DNA of 64,000 bases from Sisyra terminalis (Eukaryota; Arthropoda; Insecta; Neuroptera; Sisyridae), in contig OY292274.1 of assembly GCA_958496175.1 (NCBI GenBank), positions 65,606,630 through 65,670,629 of the forward strand, written 5' to 3'. Within the stretch, counting starts at the first letter, position 1, and each line of letters starts with the position of its first letter. The notes beneath the pieces are model-generated. The model was not told the DNA's origin. It worked only from the letters and a program-made list of their open reading frames with translations, and searched no databases. Shown here piece after piece: positions 24,001 through 35,312 of the stretch. A program made the translations under genes and the position numbers.

Positions 24001-27000
24001 ACTATCATATGTTGAAAACTGTAGAGTGAATAATAAAAATTATTTATGTTGAAACTTATTCATTAAGCAAAATCTCCATGCCATAAATTTGCGTATAACT
24101 TGGTATTTGGTATTAACGACTAGTAATTTAAAAAAACACATAAGCTAAAATAATTTAGCTTGAGATCGAAGATTGGCGCTACAGTTTAAAGATAATTGGC
24201 TCTGGATCCGAATCTAATTTAGCTCAAATCTCTAGCTCTGACTTAAACAAATACGTTAAACTACAGCCAATTTGTACGTACTTTTATTGAGAAACCAATA
24301 AAATACGTAGTGCCGATTTCTCAGGCAATTTTTCACTTTTTTGTTACACCAAATTATCTATTTATTGGTCAATGTCTTACATTATAAATTTCTTAAATAG
24401 AAAATTAATAATACTTATAATTACATCACTGTTGACGAAGTCAAATCAAATCGTAAGCATATTGATTTTTGTGACTGATTTGGTATACTGAAATTAATTT
24501 ATTTTAAAACAAACTTATTCTTTTTAATAACATATCAGGCTTTGAGGAATTATATTGTGAATGTGGCGCCAGTGTAATCTTCCCTCCAGTTCCATGCGGA
24601 ACTCGTCGACCAGAATGTACTCAACCGTGTTCCCGTGTTCATAACTGCGAGCACCAGGTGTTTCATAATTGCCACAGTGAACCAGAATGTCCGCCGTGTA
24701 CCGTACTCACACATAAGTGGTGCTTTGGAAAGCATGAAATGCGAAAGACAATTCCATGTCACCAGGAATCGTTCTCTTGTGGATTGCCCTGCGGAAAAGA
24801 ATTGTCATGCGGTCGACACAAGTGCATAGCGGTTTGCCACGAAGGTCCGTGTTTATCCGAAGGAAAAACTTGCACACAACCGTGTACGACGCCTCGTTCA
24901 ACTTGTGGACATCCGTGCGGAGTGCCTTGTCATAGTGGCCCTTGTCCAGATACCCCATGCAAAGAAACCGTAAAAAAATTTAAAAACCAAATTTAATGTT
25001 TAGTCCAAAGTGTTATTTTTACTTAAAATTTTAGGTGAAGGTAACATGTCAATGTGGTCATCGTTCAACGACCAAAAATTGTGTCGATAACATAAGGGAA
25101 TACCAGCGAATTGCCACCGCCATGCTAGCCAATAAAATTGCAGATATGCAACTAGGAGCATCTGTTGATATCGGAGATATTGTCGGCAATCAAGCCAAAC
25201 GACAAAGCATGAAATTTCTGGAATGTAACGACGAGTGTAAAGTGATCGAACGAAATCGTAAATTAGCAATTGGCTTACAAATTCGTAATCCAGATCTTTC
25301 GGCCAAGTTGACGCCGCGATATTCTGACTTTTTAAAGAATTTTGGTAAAAAAGATGCTCGGTTTTGTCAACGTATTCATGATAAGTTGACAGAACTTGTC
25401 CAACTTGCTAAACAGGTTTGTTAAATGGAAATAGTTCTTGAAATTTGCTAAGTTTTTTTTTTTTTAAATTTAGTCGAAGCAAAAGTCACGGAGCCATTCG
25501 TTTGAATGTATGAATCGAGAAAAGCGGCAATTTGTTCATGAATATTGTGAACATTTTGGCTGTGAATCGGTGGCCTATGATCAAGAACCTAATCGAAATG
25601 TGGTGGCAACAGCTACCAGGGATAAGGTATGAGTTTTATAGAAGGATATAAAGTTTAAGATACTTTTTTAGACCGGATAATAACAATATTTGAATAGATC
25701 AAGCTTAAAATATATTCATTTATTCAGTGGCGTAACTACCTAGGGGCTAGGTGGGGCAGTGCCCCGGGGTCCTCAAGCTCAGAGGGCCCTCGAATCTTTA
25801 CTAGAAATCTCGATCGAACTGAACTTTTGGAAGTTCACCAATTATGTAAGGAAATATGGAGTGCTAGAATGCGACTTAACGGAAGTATTTACAGCAATGT
25901 TATTATTCTTTACAAGTATTAATTGTAATTTATGTTGTTACTGTTTTTTTTATTACCTGCCCTGCAGTGCACAAAAAAGAGCTTCAGTAGCTTAGCATTT
26001 TTAAAGTATTTGTATATTTCATATTTTTATTTGATAAAACCTAATTAGTTTACATTTTGTAATTTGCCCCAGGGCCCTTGGTTACCTAGCTACGCCACTG
26101 CATTTATTACTTCTCCATCGTTTTTATTTATGATAGTAAAACTATTAATAAAAATCCATTTGGTTCGAATTTTAAATTCAAATTTGTCAATGCTCTCATA
26201 TATATTTCAAACGCGCATGCGTTTGCGTACGTCACAACGGATACTTTTGTTTACCAAATTATTCATTGTTTTGATAAAATATTCATTTAATTAATTCATA
26301 AATTTGGATTTATTCATTAAAAAAAGTGTCAAATTTGTGTCGGAAGACAATTATTATTCTATTGGGAATATTATTTTTACCTGCATAAGTGAGAAATATG
26401 AATATTAATGGGAAAAAAGTGGGTTGAAAAGTTGGCGTCTTATACTAAGTAATTTTTTTATAAAGTTTTTTGGCAATTTTATTGTAATTAATTCAATAAT
26501 TTTACCTAAAAAATGCTATTACGATTTAGTTTGGTTTTTTTTTTTAAGGGTTCACGTAAATTTTCGGACACGATTGATATTTTTTTGTAAAAAAAACGGT
26601 TGAAAAGAATCCGTCTATAATGTTGTTTTGGTTCATGACATTTGTATAATGTTTTCCCTTATTTATTTTGAAAATATGGTCTTAAAAAGTTTATAAAAGT
26701 TTAGTTTAAACATTTTTTAATAGATTTATGCCAAATTTCGTGAACAATTGGTATTATTTTAAGAAAAACAACGTTGATAAAAATGTTGTACAGTATTTGC
26801 TTGGGGTTACGTGTTTTGTCGATTTTTTTTTATTAATTAATTTGATTATTTTTCATGAAAAAGTTTTTTAAGATTTAGTTTACATATTTTTCTTTGATTC
26901 TGTAGAAAAATTTGGTTGATTTTAGTAAGTTTTTTATGAAAAAAACGTCAGATAAAATCGTTTCGGTGATTTGGATTTGAACTTTGGGTTTTCTGAATTT

Positions 27001-28747
27001 TTTTTTATCAATTTTTTTGGGAATTTAAACTTAAAAAGTGTATAATAGGTCGGGTTGTACATACTTCTATGAGTTTATGTTGAGTTTTACGGGCAATTGT
27101 TGATTTTTTATAAAGAAAAATCGTTAAAACTAAAACCCTTATCCTGGTGACAGTTGAATTTTTGTGATATAGATTTATTGCAATAATTAATTGAAAATTT
27201 AAGCCCTAAAAACTTTATAAGAGTTTCATTTAAATTTTTAGCTGTAAAAGTTATTTTTTACTGGAAGGTCGGGGAATTTAATTGGGTCAGAGGAATATTT
27301 AGGAAATTTGATTAAAAAATCGTTTTCTTTTTTAATAGTTTGATTGGTATTTAGAATACGGAAGATGTAAACTTTATCATAAATAAAAATAATACCACGA
27401 AGTATCATAAATCGTTAAATAAGTTTAATAGAATATGTATAAAAAATTATAACTTTATGTCACAATCTTGGTTTTAGTTGAGAATTTTCTTTTAAATAAG
27501 GTAAAAAAAAAACGGAATTTTGGTTTGGAAAATTAAAGGATTTGAATTGCAGAAAAAACATTAGTTTTTCAATGGATACCAAAACTTTCCTAGGGCTGTA
27601 CTTTAGAGTGGTCCAAAAAAAAAGTACCTATCATCTTAAACGCTTTTCTAAGGCATAAAAAAATCCCTCCAAAGCGTAGGTTGATATCTTGATTCTCCAC
27701 GAAGCTCAATGAATGTCTATTTTCCCATTTAAATAATACGTAAAAAAATTTTGTTTTTATTTGGTAAAACTACAAAAAAAATTTTTTTTTGAATTTTTCA
27801 GCAACTGTTCTTGTAGGAAATTCAATTCTCTACAAAAAAGTATTGAGGTAGTTTTTTCGTAATTCTAACGGGTAAAAAGTTATTAAGCTTTAAAACTCGC
27901 TACTGAGCAAATTTGAAAGAAGATAGTTTCAAAGTAATTTTTTGAAGGAATGGACAATATTAGAAGAAAATTTAATAAATTTTCATGGATTTGAAATAAT
28001 TGTCAACTTTTTGAAAACTTTTTTGGTGATTGCATGTATTTATTTCAAAATTTATCAAACTCTAGACTATTTATAATATAATTAACAAATGTTTTTTGGT
28101 GAAGTACGAACTGTGAATTATGAATGATTGTTTTTATTACAATTTGGATAAATTTTTCCCCATTAGAATTACGAAAAAAATACGAGAGTACTTTTTTGAA
28201 GCGAATTCAATTTCCTACAAGAGTAATTGATCCAAATTAAAAAAAAAATTCTTAGTTTTACCGGATAAAAACGTAAAAAAAATTTTTTTTACATGTTATT
28301 TAAGTGGGAAAATAGAAATTTATTGAGCTTCATGAAGAATTGAGATATCAAGCGCGCTTTTGACGGATTTTTTTTTATACCTAAGAGAAACTTTTGAAAC
28401 AATAGCACTAGAAAAAAAAAATTTTTTTTGGACCAATCGACTGTACTTACATCAGATTTCATTTTAGATCATATTTAACATATTAATTATATTTTCAGGC
28501 ATGGTTACCCAGTTATAGTTTATTAGAAATAATTCAACGGGAATCTGGTCAACGCAAGGTGCCTGGTCCAGTTTTACGAACAACTCGTCCGACCACTACT
28601 CAACCCACGTCTTCGCAAAGTGTTTCGATACGATTATCGAACAGAGATTCAACTTCGACTCGATTTGAAGCCCCACCGTCTTTAGCCCCTGCTGCTGCCA
28701 CGGCTCCCGAAGAAGAAATAGATTATTTTAATAACCCTCCCGTTTAA
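18010..28747 (+). CDS. NFX1: NFX1 / shuttle craft-type zinc-finger protein
   Basis: Nine coding exons join in frame to 1129 codons: 18010-19409, 19516-19679, 19742-20001, 20596-20793, 23261-23414, 24539-24969, 25035-25415, 25474-25626, 28499-28747. Residues 1-350 are low-complexity, rich in Asn, Tyr, Ser and Lys. They include a PAM2-like motif ([15 protein letters not shown], about 98-112) of the kind that binds the MLLE domain of poly(A)-binding protein. A RING-type finger follows (about 354-403, CMICCE...HFKCLCQW...CPACQ). Then comes the NFX1 cysteine-rich region (about 410-890) with repeated CG.H.C...CH.G.C..C units. An R3H domain spans about 975-1045, with the signature R1014-x3-H1018 and the conserved DQEPNRNVV. 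The length fits NFX1 (human protein about 1120 residues). Known NFX1 proteins act in nucleus and cytoplasm as transcription regulators, and the RING may be a ubiquitin ligase; Drosophila shuttle craft is the fly member. Most of the gene is intron, filled with transposons. No frame break was seen. Confidence 0.95.
20195..20418. mobile_element. pogo/Tigger-like MITE in NFX1 intron 3
   Basis: Inverted termini of about 24 bases (CTGTGTAATCTCACTAATCC on the left; complement of the right end CAGTATAATCTCACTAATCC) are flanked by TA on both sides, as for Tc1/mariner/pogo insertion. Ends containing AATCTCACTAATCCGG resemble pogo/Tigger ends. It is 224 bases and non-coding, with internal CCGGATTA motifs. 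The twin copy is in intron 5. Confidence 0.8.
20813..23245. repeat. Three tandem foldback units in NFX1 intron 4
   Basis: Units start with GTTGTGAA at 20813, 21626 and 22548, spaced 813 and 922 bases; the third is shorter. Within each unit the first half (TTCGATATCTC.CTTAGTTT, then GGCTTACAGCCGTAG) is mirrored by the second half (GAGCTACGGTTGTAAGG, then AAACTAAGCGAGATATCGAA). Each unit is therefore a foldback with arms of about 100-130 bases and a GC-richer loop containing CGAAGCCTCGGTGA. Units 1 and 2 end in a T run plus AG that imitates the real acceptor of exon 5. There is no transposase frame. Intron 4 consists almost entirely of this array. Confidence 0.85.
23740..23949. mobile_element. 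pogo/Tigger-like MITE in NFX1 intron 5
   Basis: This copy (210 bases) is the same family as 20195-20418, with termini CAGTGTAATCTCACTAATCC and TTAGTGAGATTATACTA flanked by TA. It has an internal deletion of about 15 bases relative to its twin and keeps the AAAATAAAGCATTTCATAG segment. Both copies have the same orientation as the gene. Confidence 0.8.
25725..26100 (+). mobile_element. hAT element copy C with perfect 8-bp target duplication
   Basis: Termini CAGTGGCGTAACTACCTAGG and CCTAGCTACGCCACTG are intact and CATTTATT flanks the element on both sides (25717-25724 and 26101-26108), a perfect 8-bp hAT duplication. The element is 376 bases and carries a scrap of the transposase C-terminus on the plus strand ([20 protein letters not shown]). 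It is an internal-deletion derivative of the family at 15811-16504, inserted in NFX1 intron 8. Confidence 0.92.
26101..27603. repeat. Degenerate AT-rich repeats in NFX1 intron 8
   Basis: From about 26560 to 27500 several diverged segments recur: a block resembling AAAACGGTTGAAAAG or AAATCGTTAAAAC, and another resembling CTTAAAAAGTTTATAAAAG (near 26692, 27032 and 27204). Spacing is irregular. There is no coding signal. It may be an old tandem array; the repeat unit could not be fixed by eye. Confidence 0.4.
27604..28440. repeat. Palindrome in NFX1 intron 8
   Basis: The left arm starts TAGAGTGGTCCAAAAAAAAA and the right arm ends TTTTTTTTGGACCAATCGA. Inner landmarks CTATTTTCCCATTTAAATAA near 27718 and TTATTTAAGTGGGAAAATAG near 28295 are complementary, as are GAAGCTCAATGAAT and ATTGAGCTTCATGAAG. 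Arms are about 400 bases and moderately diverged. The GTGGTCC-type terminus is shared with the foldback elements near 49690, 50300 and 57700. Confidence 0.75.
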
Positions 28748-28842
28748 GTTTTGTAACTAACCTTTTAACTATATTGAAAACGTTTAAAATATTATTTTTT
28801 CTTTTTTTCGATTTTTACGAATTTTATAGTTATATAAGTCGT

Positions 28843-28848
28843 AATAAA
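28843..28848 (+). terminator. Polyadenylation signal of the NFX1 gene
   Basis: AATAAA lies 96 bases after the stop codon and is followed by T-rich sequence. It is the first canonical hexamer downstream. Confidence 0.65.
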
Positions 28849-30162
28849 TTTATAATTTAATTGATTTGATTATTATGTGTGGGAATTAATTTCCGATTGA
28901 AAAGCTACAGTCGGAATAAATGGTTGAAAGTCTTTTTTTTGGTAACAATATTGTTGATAAATGAAAGTAAATCAAGCAAAAAATTGTAATTTAATAAATG
29001 AAAGTTAAATGGTGGAATAAATGGATACATTAGAGATTTTTTTTTGGTAACATTTATTTAACACATATATCCAGTAAACATCAAATACAGGAAACAACAT
29101 TCTGTTATATTTTTTGTCTTTCGAAATTTTATTCACATTTTATATTTATTTTAAGATGAAGAATGAAAATGAAGTTAAAGAATGTGTTTCTTGAAATATA
29201 AACAAAAATATCCTTAAAAGATACATTATTTAAGAATAGAATTGTTTCAGCTTTAATTTAAACTCGAGATGATGTTATAATTCTATGCTTATGTAGCATT
29301 TTTTTATACTCATTTTCAACCAAATTAAGTAATACTTGAATAGTTTTATGTTCCAATAAGTGAATTTACATTTTCAAAGCATTAAAATATTTTTTTTAAA
29401 TCAACATCTCGATATAATTTAGAATTTAAAATACATCCATATATATATATATATATTTTTATTTTTAGAAGAATTAAATTATTGTTAATAGAAAAATGAA
29501 ACGTATAAATTTAAAATCTATGGAAATCCGTCAGTCTTTCACTTTATAGAATGATGATGTATAAGTAAAAAAAAAATTAATAATAAAACATTTTTAACAA
29601 TCGTGTTTGTCAAATGTGGCAGTTACATATTAACACTTGTTTTCACCGGAATGTTTTATTCCAAAAGCTCATAAATTACATTAATATCCGTTAGAATTTA
29701 ATTTAATCACATTTTACTTTTGGCTTTAACAAAAAACAAATTAAACATACGTTTTCTTTTGAATATATTATTAAAATATCATTGATCATAGGTCAGAGAC
29801 TAAAATACAAATTAATATTTAACAATATTAAATAGTTATTTTATTTAAAGAACAAAAAATGAAAGATACATTTACTTATATTATACTGTCAAAAATTAAA
29901 GTTTTAGATAGAAGTGAAAGTTCCAAAAAACCTCTACTAAAAGGACTTTTTTTTTTTGGTATACATTTTGGTAAGGAAGTAAAATCGAAGATAGAATTGT
30001 TACATATAAAATTTAAACCATTAGGCCTTATAAGTAGACAATTTCTTGTTGAATTAAAAAATTGCAATAGAGAAGCAAACTATTTAAAAACCAACTTTTA
30101 AATTCCCTATTAAAAATAAAATACTATAGACTCGTATATTTGTATGGAAAAATGAAATTAAA
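28849..30162. other. Convergent intergenic and YKT6 3' UTR
   Basis: This lies between the end of the NFX1 gene and the YKT6 stop codon. On the minus strand AATAAA occurs at 29845-29840, about 320 bases beyond the YKT6 stop, and is a candidate polyadenylation signal. An (AT)n run is at 29438-29456. The 80-codon frame at 29859 is not supported by any family or splice evidence. Confidence 0.4.
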
Positions 30163-33100
30163 CTAAAAACTGCAACATGAATTCGTTTTTCGTGCAGTTT
30201 TATAAAACGCCTTCGACTGCAACGACAAACCTTCCGATTTACTGACCAAATCATCGAGTTTTTCGCCCCGTTCTAATACAGCCTCGATAGTGTTGTGCTG
30301 CAATGAAAATAAATTTAAATTAATTATTTTTGTCAATATATTCTTTGGTATTAAATTTAGTGCGTGTTGAAGAAAATGCTAGATGCTATAGTTAGTTTCC
30401 CTGTACTGAGGAAACTAAATGTATTCCTTTAGAAACAAACCGTAAATGTAGGCACCCATCAAAAGCAAAGAAAGCATTATTCTATATATAATATACTAGC
30501 TGATCCCCGCAACTTCGTCTGCGTAACGTAGGTGAAGATTATGTTTTCTTTTCAAATTTGCCATTTGTAGTGGTAAATGAAAATTTTTATTTTTCTTACT
30601 TCTTTTACGAAAAACATAATCGTACTTAAAAACACAATTTTGTCAACTTTAAACAGACACATTTAATAAACTGTTGCAAAGAATAAAATTGTTCTATGTA
30701 ATAATCAATTAATTTTCAAAAAATATTTATAAATATCTAAAAAGAGTATGTCTATTGCGTATAGCTACGGTAGGTATACCTACCGTAGACCAAATAATCT
30801 GTAAATCAATCAGCATCTATACATAAATAAAAAATATCGCCAAGTTCAATAAAGTTGGTCTTAATTATAAGTAAAATGAGTTGACCATGCGACATTTTTC
30901 AAATAACTTACATTTTTAAACTTGTGATATCTTTCAAATGGAATGTTCAAATTGAATAACTCAAAAAGTTTTATAATGGTATTGAAGCAAACTTAAATAT
31001 GAAGTCATTTATTTTGATAAGGATTAATCCCAAAGTATAAATAAAAGAGCTTTTATAGCGGTGGCATTTATATATATTTTTTAAAATGAAAAAACACTTA
31101 TTGTGACATAACTATAATAGTTAGACATACGCTGTCGCTCTATTTTTTGTAGATAATGATATGTTCTGCAAAATCGTATTACATTATTTTGTTCTATAAC
31201 CAATAGTTTCCGCAGCGCACGCGATAAAAGAATGTTTTTTGGTAATTTTTTCAGACCTTGGGTTACATTATTTGAGTTTCAGTATGGATCCCTACCTTTT
31301 TTGAATATTGTAATATAGCCTATGTTCACCGGAAATAGTGTAGCTTCCCAACAGTGAATTTTTCAAATCGGTCAAATAGTTTCGGAGCCTATTCAAAGCA
31401 AACAAACAATCAAATCTTTCCTCTTTATAATAGTAGATAGATAAATTTCTTACGTCTGTCTTTACATATCGATTTTGAACCCAATTTTAGGGTAAATATT
31501 TGTTTCAAGAAGCCCTTATTCCAAATTTAACATTTTTAAAAATTTTGTCTGTCTTCTGTGTGTCCCGATTTAACTAAAGAACGGAACAACCGAATTTAAT
31601 GAAATTTGATATTAAGATACAGCACAATTTCCCACAGACTATAGGCTACTTATCATTCCTAAAAAATAATAAGGGAAGGTATTCCTTAGGGACGAAACAG
31701 ATTTTTTTTACTTTAGACAGGCGAGTTATATATCATTGGAAAAGTAATTAAAAGTTAGAAAATATTCTGTAAAAATATTTTTAGTCGAACTGATAAAAAA
31801 CACAGTAAATTCAATTTAAAGTATTAAAAATTGCCTCTTTGAAATATAAACCTTATATATAAAACACATGGTTGATGTTAATAGCGTAATGGCTTACGTA
31901 TTTGACATTCTGATGCTCCTAATTAAAAAGACATGGGTTCGAATCTTACAGTAAACTTTTTATTTTTCATAATATTGTTGTAAATAGACCCTTAGAGTTG
32001 CTCAATTAGGAAATATTAACGAAAAAAAAATAGTAGTAGTAGTAGTAATAATAATAGTAATAAAACTTTAAGTAAATACGTTTTTAAAACCGTGCATACA
32101 TAAAACCCTGTCTTTATATACCTCCTCTGACTGATGAAATTTTAATATTCGATGTATTCCTTGTAAGAAGTAGACATCTGATAAGATTTTTTTTTGAAAA
32201 TTCATACCCTAAAAGAGTAAAACGGGGTGACTAAGTTTGTATGAGAAAATGTAGAGTTACTCAACACTCGAAATTTTGAATTTAATAAGTTTAATTAATA
32301 AATAACAAATTAATTAATAATAAGCTTCTGTTTTTGTTATATCATTTTAATAACAGCATTTTAAATAACGTCATTTCACTTAATTAGTATGAAAGTTTAT
32401 GTAGTAGGTACTTATACCAAATACCTACAAGGCGGTTTTTAATTTTTGTTTGTTTTTCAACAATAATTTTTTTTAAAATCTAATTTTGAAAAGCATTAAG
32501 GGAGCAATTTTTGCCATATATTTCATTATCAATTAAAATATAAAATCTTCCAAACTAACTTTTCTTCGGTATTTAGAACAATTTAAAAACCAATTATTGT
32601 TATTAGAAATAAATAAAATATTCGAATTTACTTCCACGCTTTCTATCTATTTCCAACAATTTTATATGTACAACGTCCAAATGTGCGAAGTCGAATTGCT
32701 TTTTAGTCATGAAAATCAAAATAAAGGTCATAATTTTTTTCGTTTTACATTGTATTTTCCAAAATAAATGCATATTTGTGTGGATGAAATTTGGAAAGTG
32801 TTTTTCTTATACGATGCACTTATATAATAAGAAAGGTTTCTTGATAATTCCTCCTCTAAAAGAGTGAAAAATGGTGGCAAAGTTTGTACGGCATAACGTC
32901 TAAAATATCGATCGAAATTTCATAGTCACAGTATCGTTATAAACGAAACGAAATTACCTTTTATTATAAAACAAAGTTGGTTTAATATTAGAAACAAAAA
33001 CTTTGGGTCTGCTTAAAAATTTAAATTCTGATAGATATATTTGAAAATAGTAAATTTAAGTTTATAAGTGAGCATTAATTTTTTGACTTTCACATATTGT

Positions 33101-34808
33101 AAACCTGAAAATCCGAAATACATATTCACAAATAAATACATTAGTGAACGAATATTGAGTAGCGAGAAATTCGGCGAACTAAAAGAAAATGGTTTAATTA
33201 TATAGTTGAAATTCAGATATTTTAATAATAAGTGCATAGATACACAATAGTTATATTTGATTATGTAGGAACTGGGTTTCGTGCGACTGAACAAATTTCA
33301 ATTTCACGATAATGTTGTACATTGCAGGACAGTAATAGTTTTAAGAAAATGGTTCATTCGGGAGTCGAGACAATGAAATGGGATTTCTACTAATATTCTA
33401 AATCAAGACACTTTACTTCTGCTATTTTGACGCGAAAGTTTTGATAACTTTTAACTGTTTTAAGTCATAATTAAGACCGACTTTATTGAACTTTACGATA
33501 TTTTTTTATGCATAGATCCTGATTGATTTATGGATTATTTGGTTCACGGTAAATATACCTACCGTAGGTATACGCAATTGAACATATTCTTTTTAGATAT
33601 TCATAAATATTTCTTGAAAATTAATTGATCATTACAAAAAACTATTTTATTCTAAGCAACAGTTTATTAAATATGTTTTTAAATTCGGCACAATAGTGTT
33701 TTTCTGTATGATTATGTTTTTCGTAAAAGAAATAAGAAAAATAAAAAGTTTCATATACCACTACAGATAGCAAATCTAAAAAGAAAATATAATCTACACC
33801 TACGTTACGCAGACGAAGTCGCGGGGATTAGCTAGTTATTCAATATATTTACTTATTTGACCTCAAAATGTACGCTACATGGCGTTTTTAATTCTATTTT
33901 ATACGTCTTTTTGATTTATCTTTGAGTTCAATATTTACATCTGGTGTACAAATCACCTATTTAATAATATAAATATCTGGTGTTAATTAACATATTTTAA
34001 TATACAGATATTTACCCCATTTATTAATTGCGACTTGGAAATAATAAATAAACTATTTATCAATACAAAGCCTATCGATTTTAGGGAACTTATCGATCAA
34101 TCCTGCATTCTTAAAACTCTTTGATCTAGCATTCCATAAAAGTTAATGAAGGATTTAATGTTTTTACTATTGATAAATTGCCATGTAAATAATAGCATCT
34201 AACATTTCCATAACAAACAATTATAACTTTTCCCAAGTTTAGCTTGCGAAAAAGTATTGCTTTTTTGGCGATGCCTACCAAAATGATTTTTGTCTCATCC
34301 AGTTCATCCTGAATCTTGGTCATTGCGTCCGCCTCTCGCGGATTTTGATACTTTTGCAGATAAGTATTCAACTGTGGAAATTGTACTTCGGTTTCGATGA
34401 GGTTGGACCACGAATTTGGCGGATATTTGGCAGCAAATTCGTCTAGAAACTTTGTCATCAGGGTGTGGGCCACTCGGGCGGGGTACTCCTGATCGGATAG
34501 CACAACGCCAGCAAGACCATCTCCTCGCACGTACACATGACACATATACTCTACAAATTGATTTAATCAATGAAAAAACGCCAATGATTTTAATAAAAGT
34601 TTGTTAATAGTTGCCAACCTCCTTCCTTGACCGATTGTCGGGCGGCAAACTGCGTTCGTTCTACAATTGTTTTGCTCACAAAGGCCATGAACTCTTGGAT
34701 CGACCCTCGTTGGAAATAACTAAAACTTTGCAACTCGAAAACTGATTTAAACCATTTTGAACTGTTGGGCCCTTTATGTACGACACTTAAACAGTATAAT
34801 TTAACCAT
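30163..34808 (-). CDS. YKT6: R-SNARE YKT6 (synaptobrevin homologue)
   Basis: Three exons on the minus strand, 34808-34619, 34550-34279 and 30297-30163, join in frame to 198 codons, the same length as human YKT6. The start ATG at 34808 gives [13 protein letters not shown], the usual beginning. Residues 1 to about 125 form the longin domain ([35 protein letters not shown]). The SNARE motif follows, with the anchoring segment [20 protein letters not shown] and the zero-layer arginine R164 in [19 protein letters not shown]6 mediates ER-Golgi, endosomal and autophagosome-lysosome fusion and is held on membranes by lipid on C-terminal cysteines rather than by a membrane segment. Here the protein ends NSCCSF. 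Most animal YKT6 proteins have one more residue after the cysteine pair (human CCAIM), so the lipidation box is shortened. Intron 2 is about 4 kb and filled with repeats. The gene is head-to-head with DUS3. Confidence 0.96.
30498..31436 (+). mobile_element. Interspersed repeat starting CTAGCTGATCCCCGCAAC
   Basis: The element starts with CTAGCTGATCCCCGCAAC and TTCGTCTGCG and ends near CTTTATAATAGTAGATAGAT after AAATAGTTTCGGAGCCTATT and a run of CAAA units. This start and end pair is common in insect interspersed repeats; I do not assign a class. It has no long frame. A 22-base perfect palindrome around GGTAGGTATACCTACC lies at 30769-30790. A 5' part of a second copy is inverted at 33455-33836. 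Confidence 0.65.
31441..32060 (+). repeat. Interspersed repeat with tRNA-like A and B boxes
   Basis: TAGCGTAATGG at 31882-31892 fits the polymerase III A box (TRGYNNANNGG) and GGTTCGAATC at 31936-31945 fits the B box, 44 bases apart. The rest of the block matches 960-1500 in inverted orientation. The acceptor stem does not pair and the anticodon arm is poor, so this is not a tRNA gene. A short TAG repeat (31430) and AGT/AAT repeats (32030-32060) border it. Confidence 0.55.
32061..33454. other. YKT6 intron 2 interior, nothing recognised
   Basis: AT-rich intron sequence between the two inverted repeat arms. A 93-codon minus-strand frame at 33013-33294 has no recognisable motif or flanking splice sites and is not called. 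Confidence 0.35.
33455..33836 (-). repeat. Inverted 5' arm matching 30498-30870
   Basis: The reverse complement of this stretch follows 30498-30870 nearly base for base, from CTAGCTAATCCCCGCGAC at its outer end to the GGTCTTAATTATGACTT region at its inner end. The two arms are about 380 bases and 2.6 kb apart, so the YKT6 intron 2 transcript could form a long hairpin. Either this is a truncated inverted second copy or the two arms bound one composite element. Confidence 0.75.
33837..34278. other. YKT6 intron 2, donor-proximal part
   Basis: Intron sequence on the minus strand directly after exon 2 (donor GTAGGC). Nothing else recognised. Confidence 0.4.
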
Positions 34809-35312
34809 TTTTATAATGATTTTAATAAGTAAATTGGTAAAATATGTCTCTGGGTAAACTCTCAATGACACATACACCCACACTAAAAGTCCTATAAAAA
34901 AATATCTGTATAAAACGATATGTGATTTTGAAATAATTTCAACAATATTTCTTGATAGTTTAAAACTAATTTTCCAATGAATTTAAATTATTTGACACAT
35001 CACTTGCTGTCATTTATCCAAACGAAGTGACGGCTTCAGTCCAAGAAATTGACTTGATAAACACGTGAAGTATATTTGAAGTATAACAACGATGGGAAAC
35101 ATGTGTAAGATTAAATAAAAGAAAAAGATGCCAAATCTATGGGATTCATGAGATTTTAGTTCAAGTGGACCGCAATCTACGTAAATGGGAGGGAGAAATT
35201 CAACTACGAAAATAATACTTGACAGAAATAAGGAAATATGCACGTGTTTGAATAATTAAATAATAAAATTTATGTTTATGTTTGACTAAGATAAGTTAAT
35301 ACTTTTAAAGAA
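34809..35312. promoter_or_regulatory. Bidirectional promoter region between YKT6 and DUS3
   Basis: The start codons of the two divergent genes are 504 bases apart. Two CACGTG E-boxes lie at 35062-35067 and 35241-35246. No TATA box or initiator is convincing for either gene, which suits housekeeping promoters. The division between the two promoters cannot be seen. Confidence 0.55.

Noticed and set aside
29859..30101. 80-codon plus-strand frame opposite the YKT6 3' UTR
   Set aside because: Low-complexity Lys/Leu/Phe content and no family; it lies in the convergent UTR region.
31870..31950. Second tRNA gene candidate
   Set aside because: A and B boxes are present but the acceptor and anticodon stems do not pair, and the block is a repeat with a copy at 960-1500.
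33013..33294. 93-codon minus-strand frame in YKT6 intron 2, considered as an extra exon
   Set aside because: YKT6 exons 2 and 3 join in phase to the full family length without it, and it has no matching splice sites.
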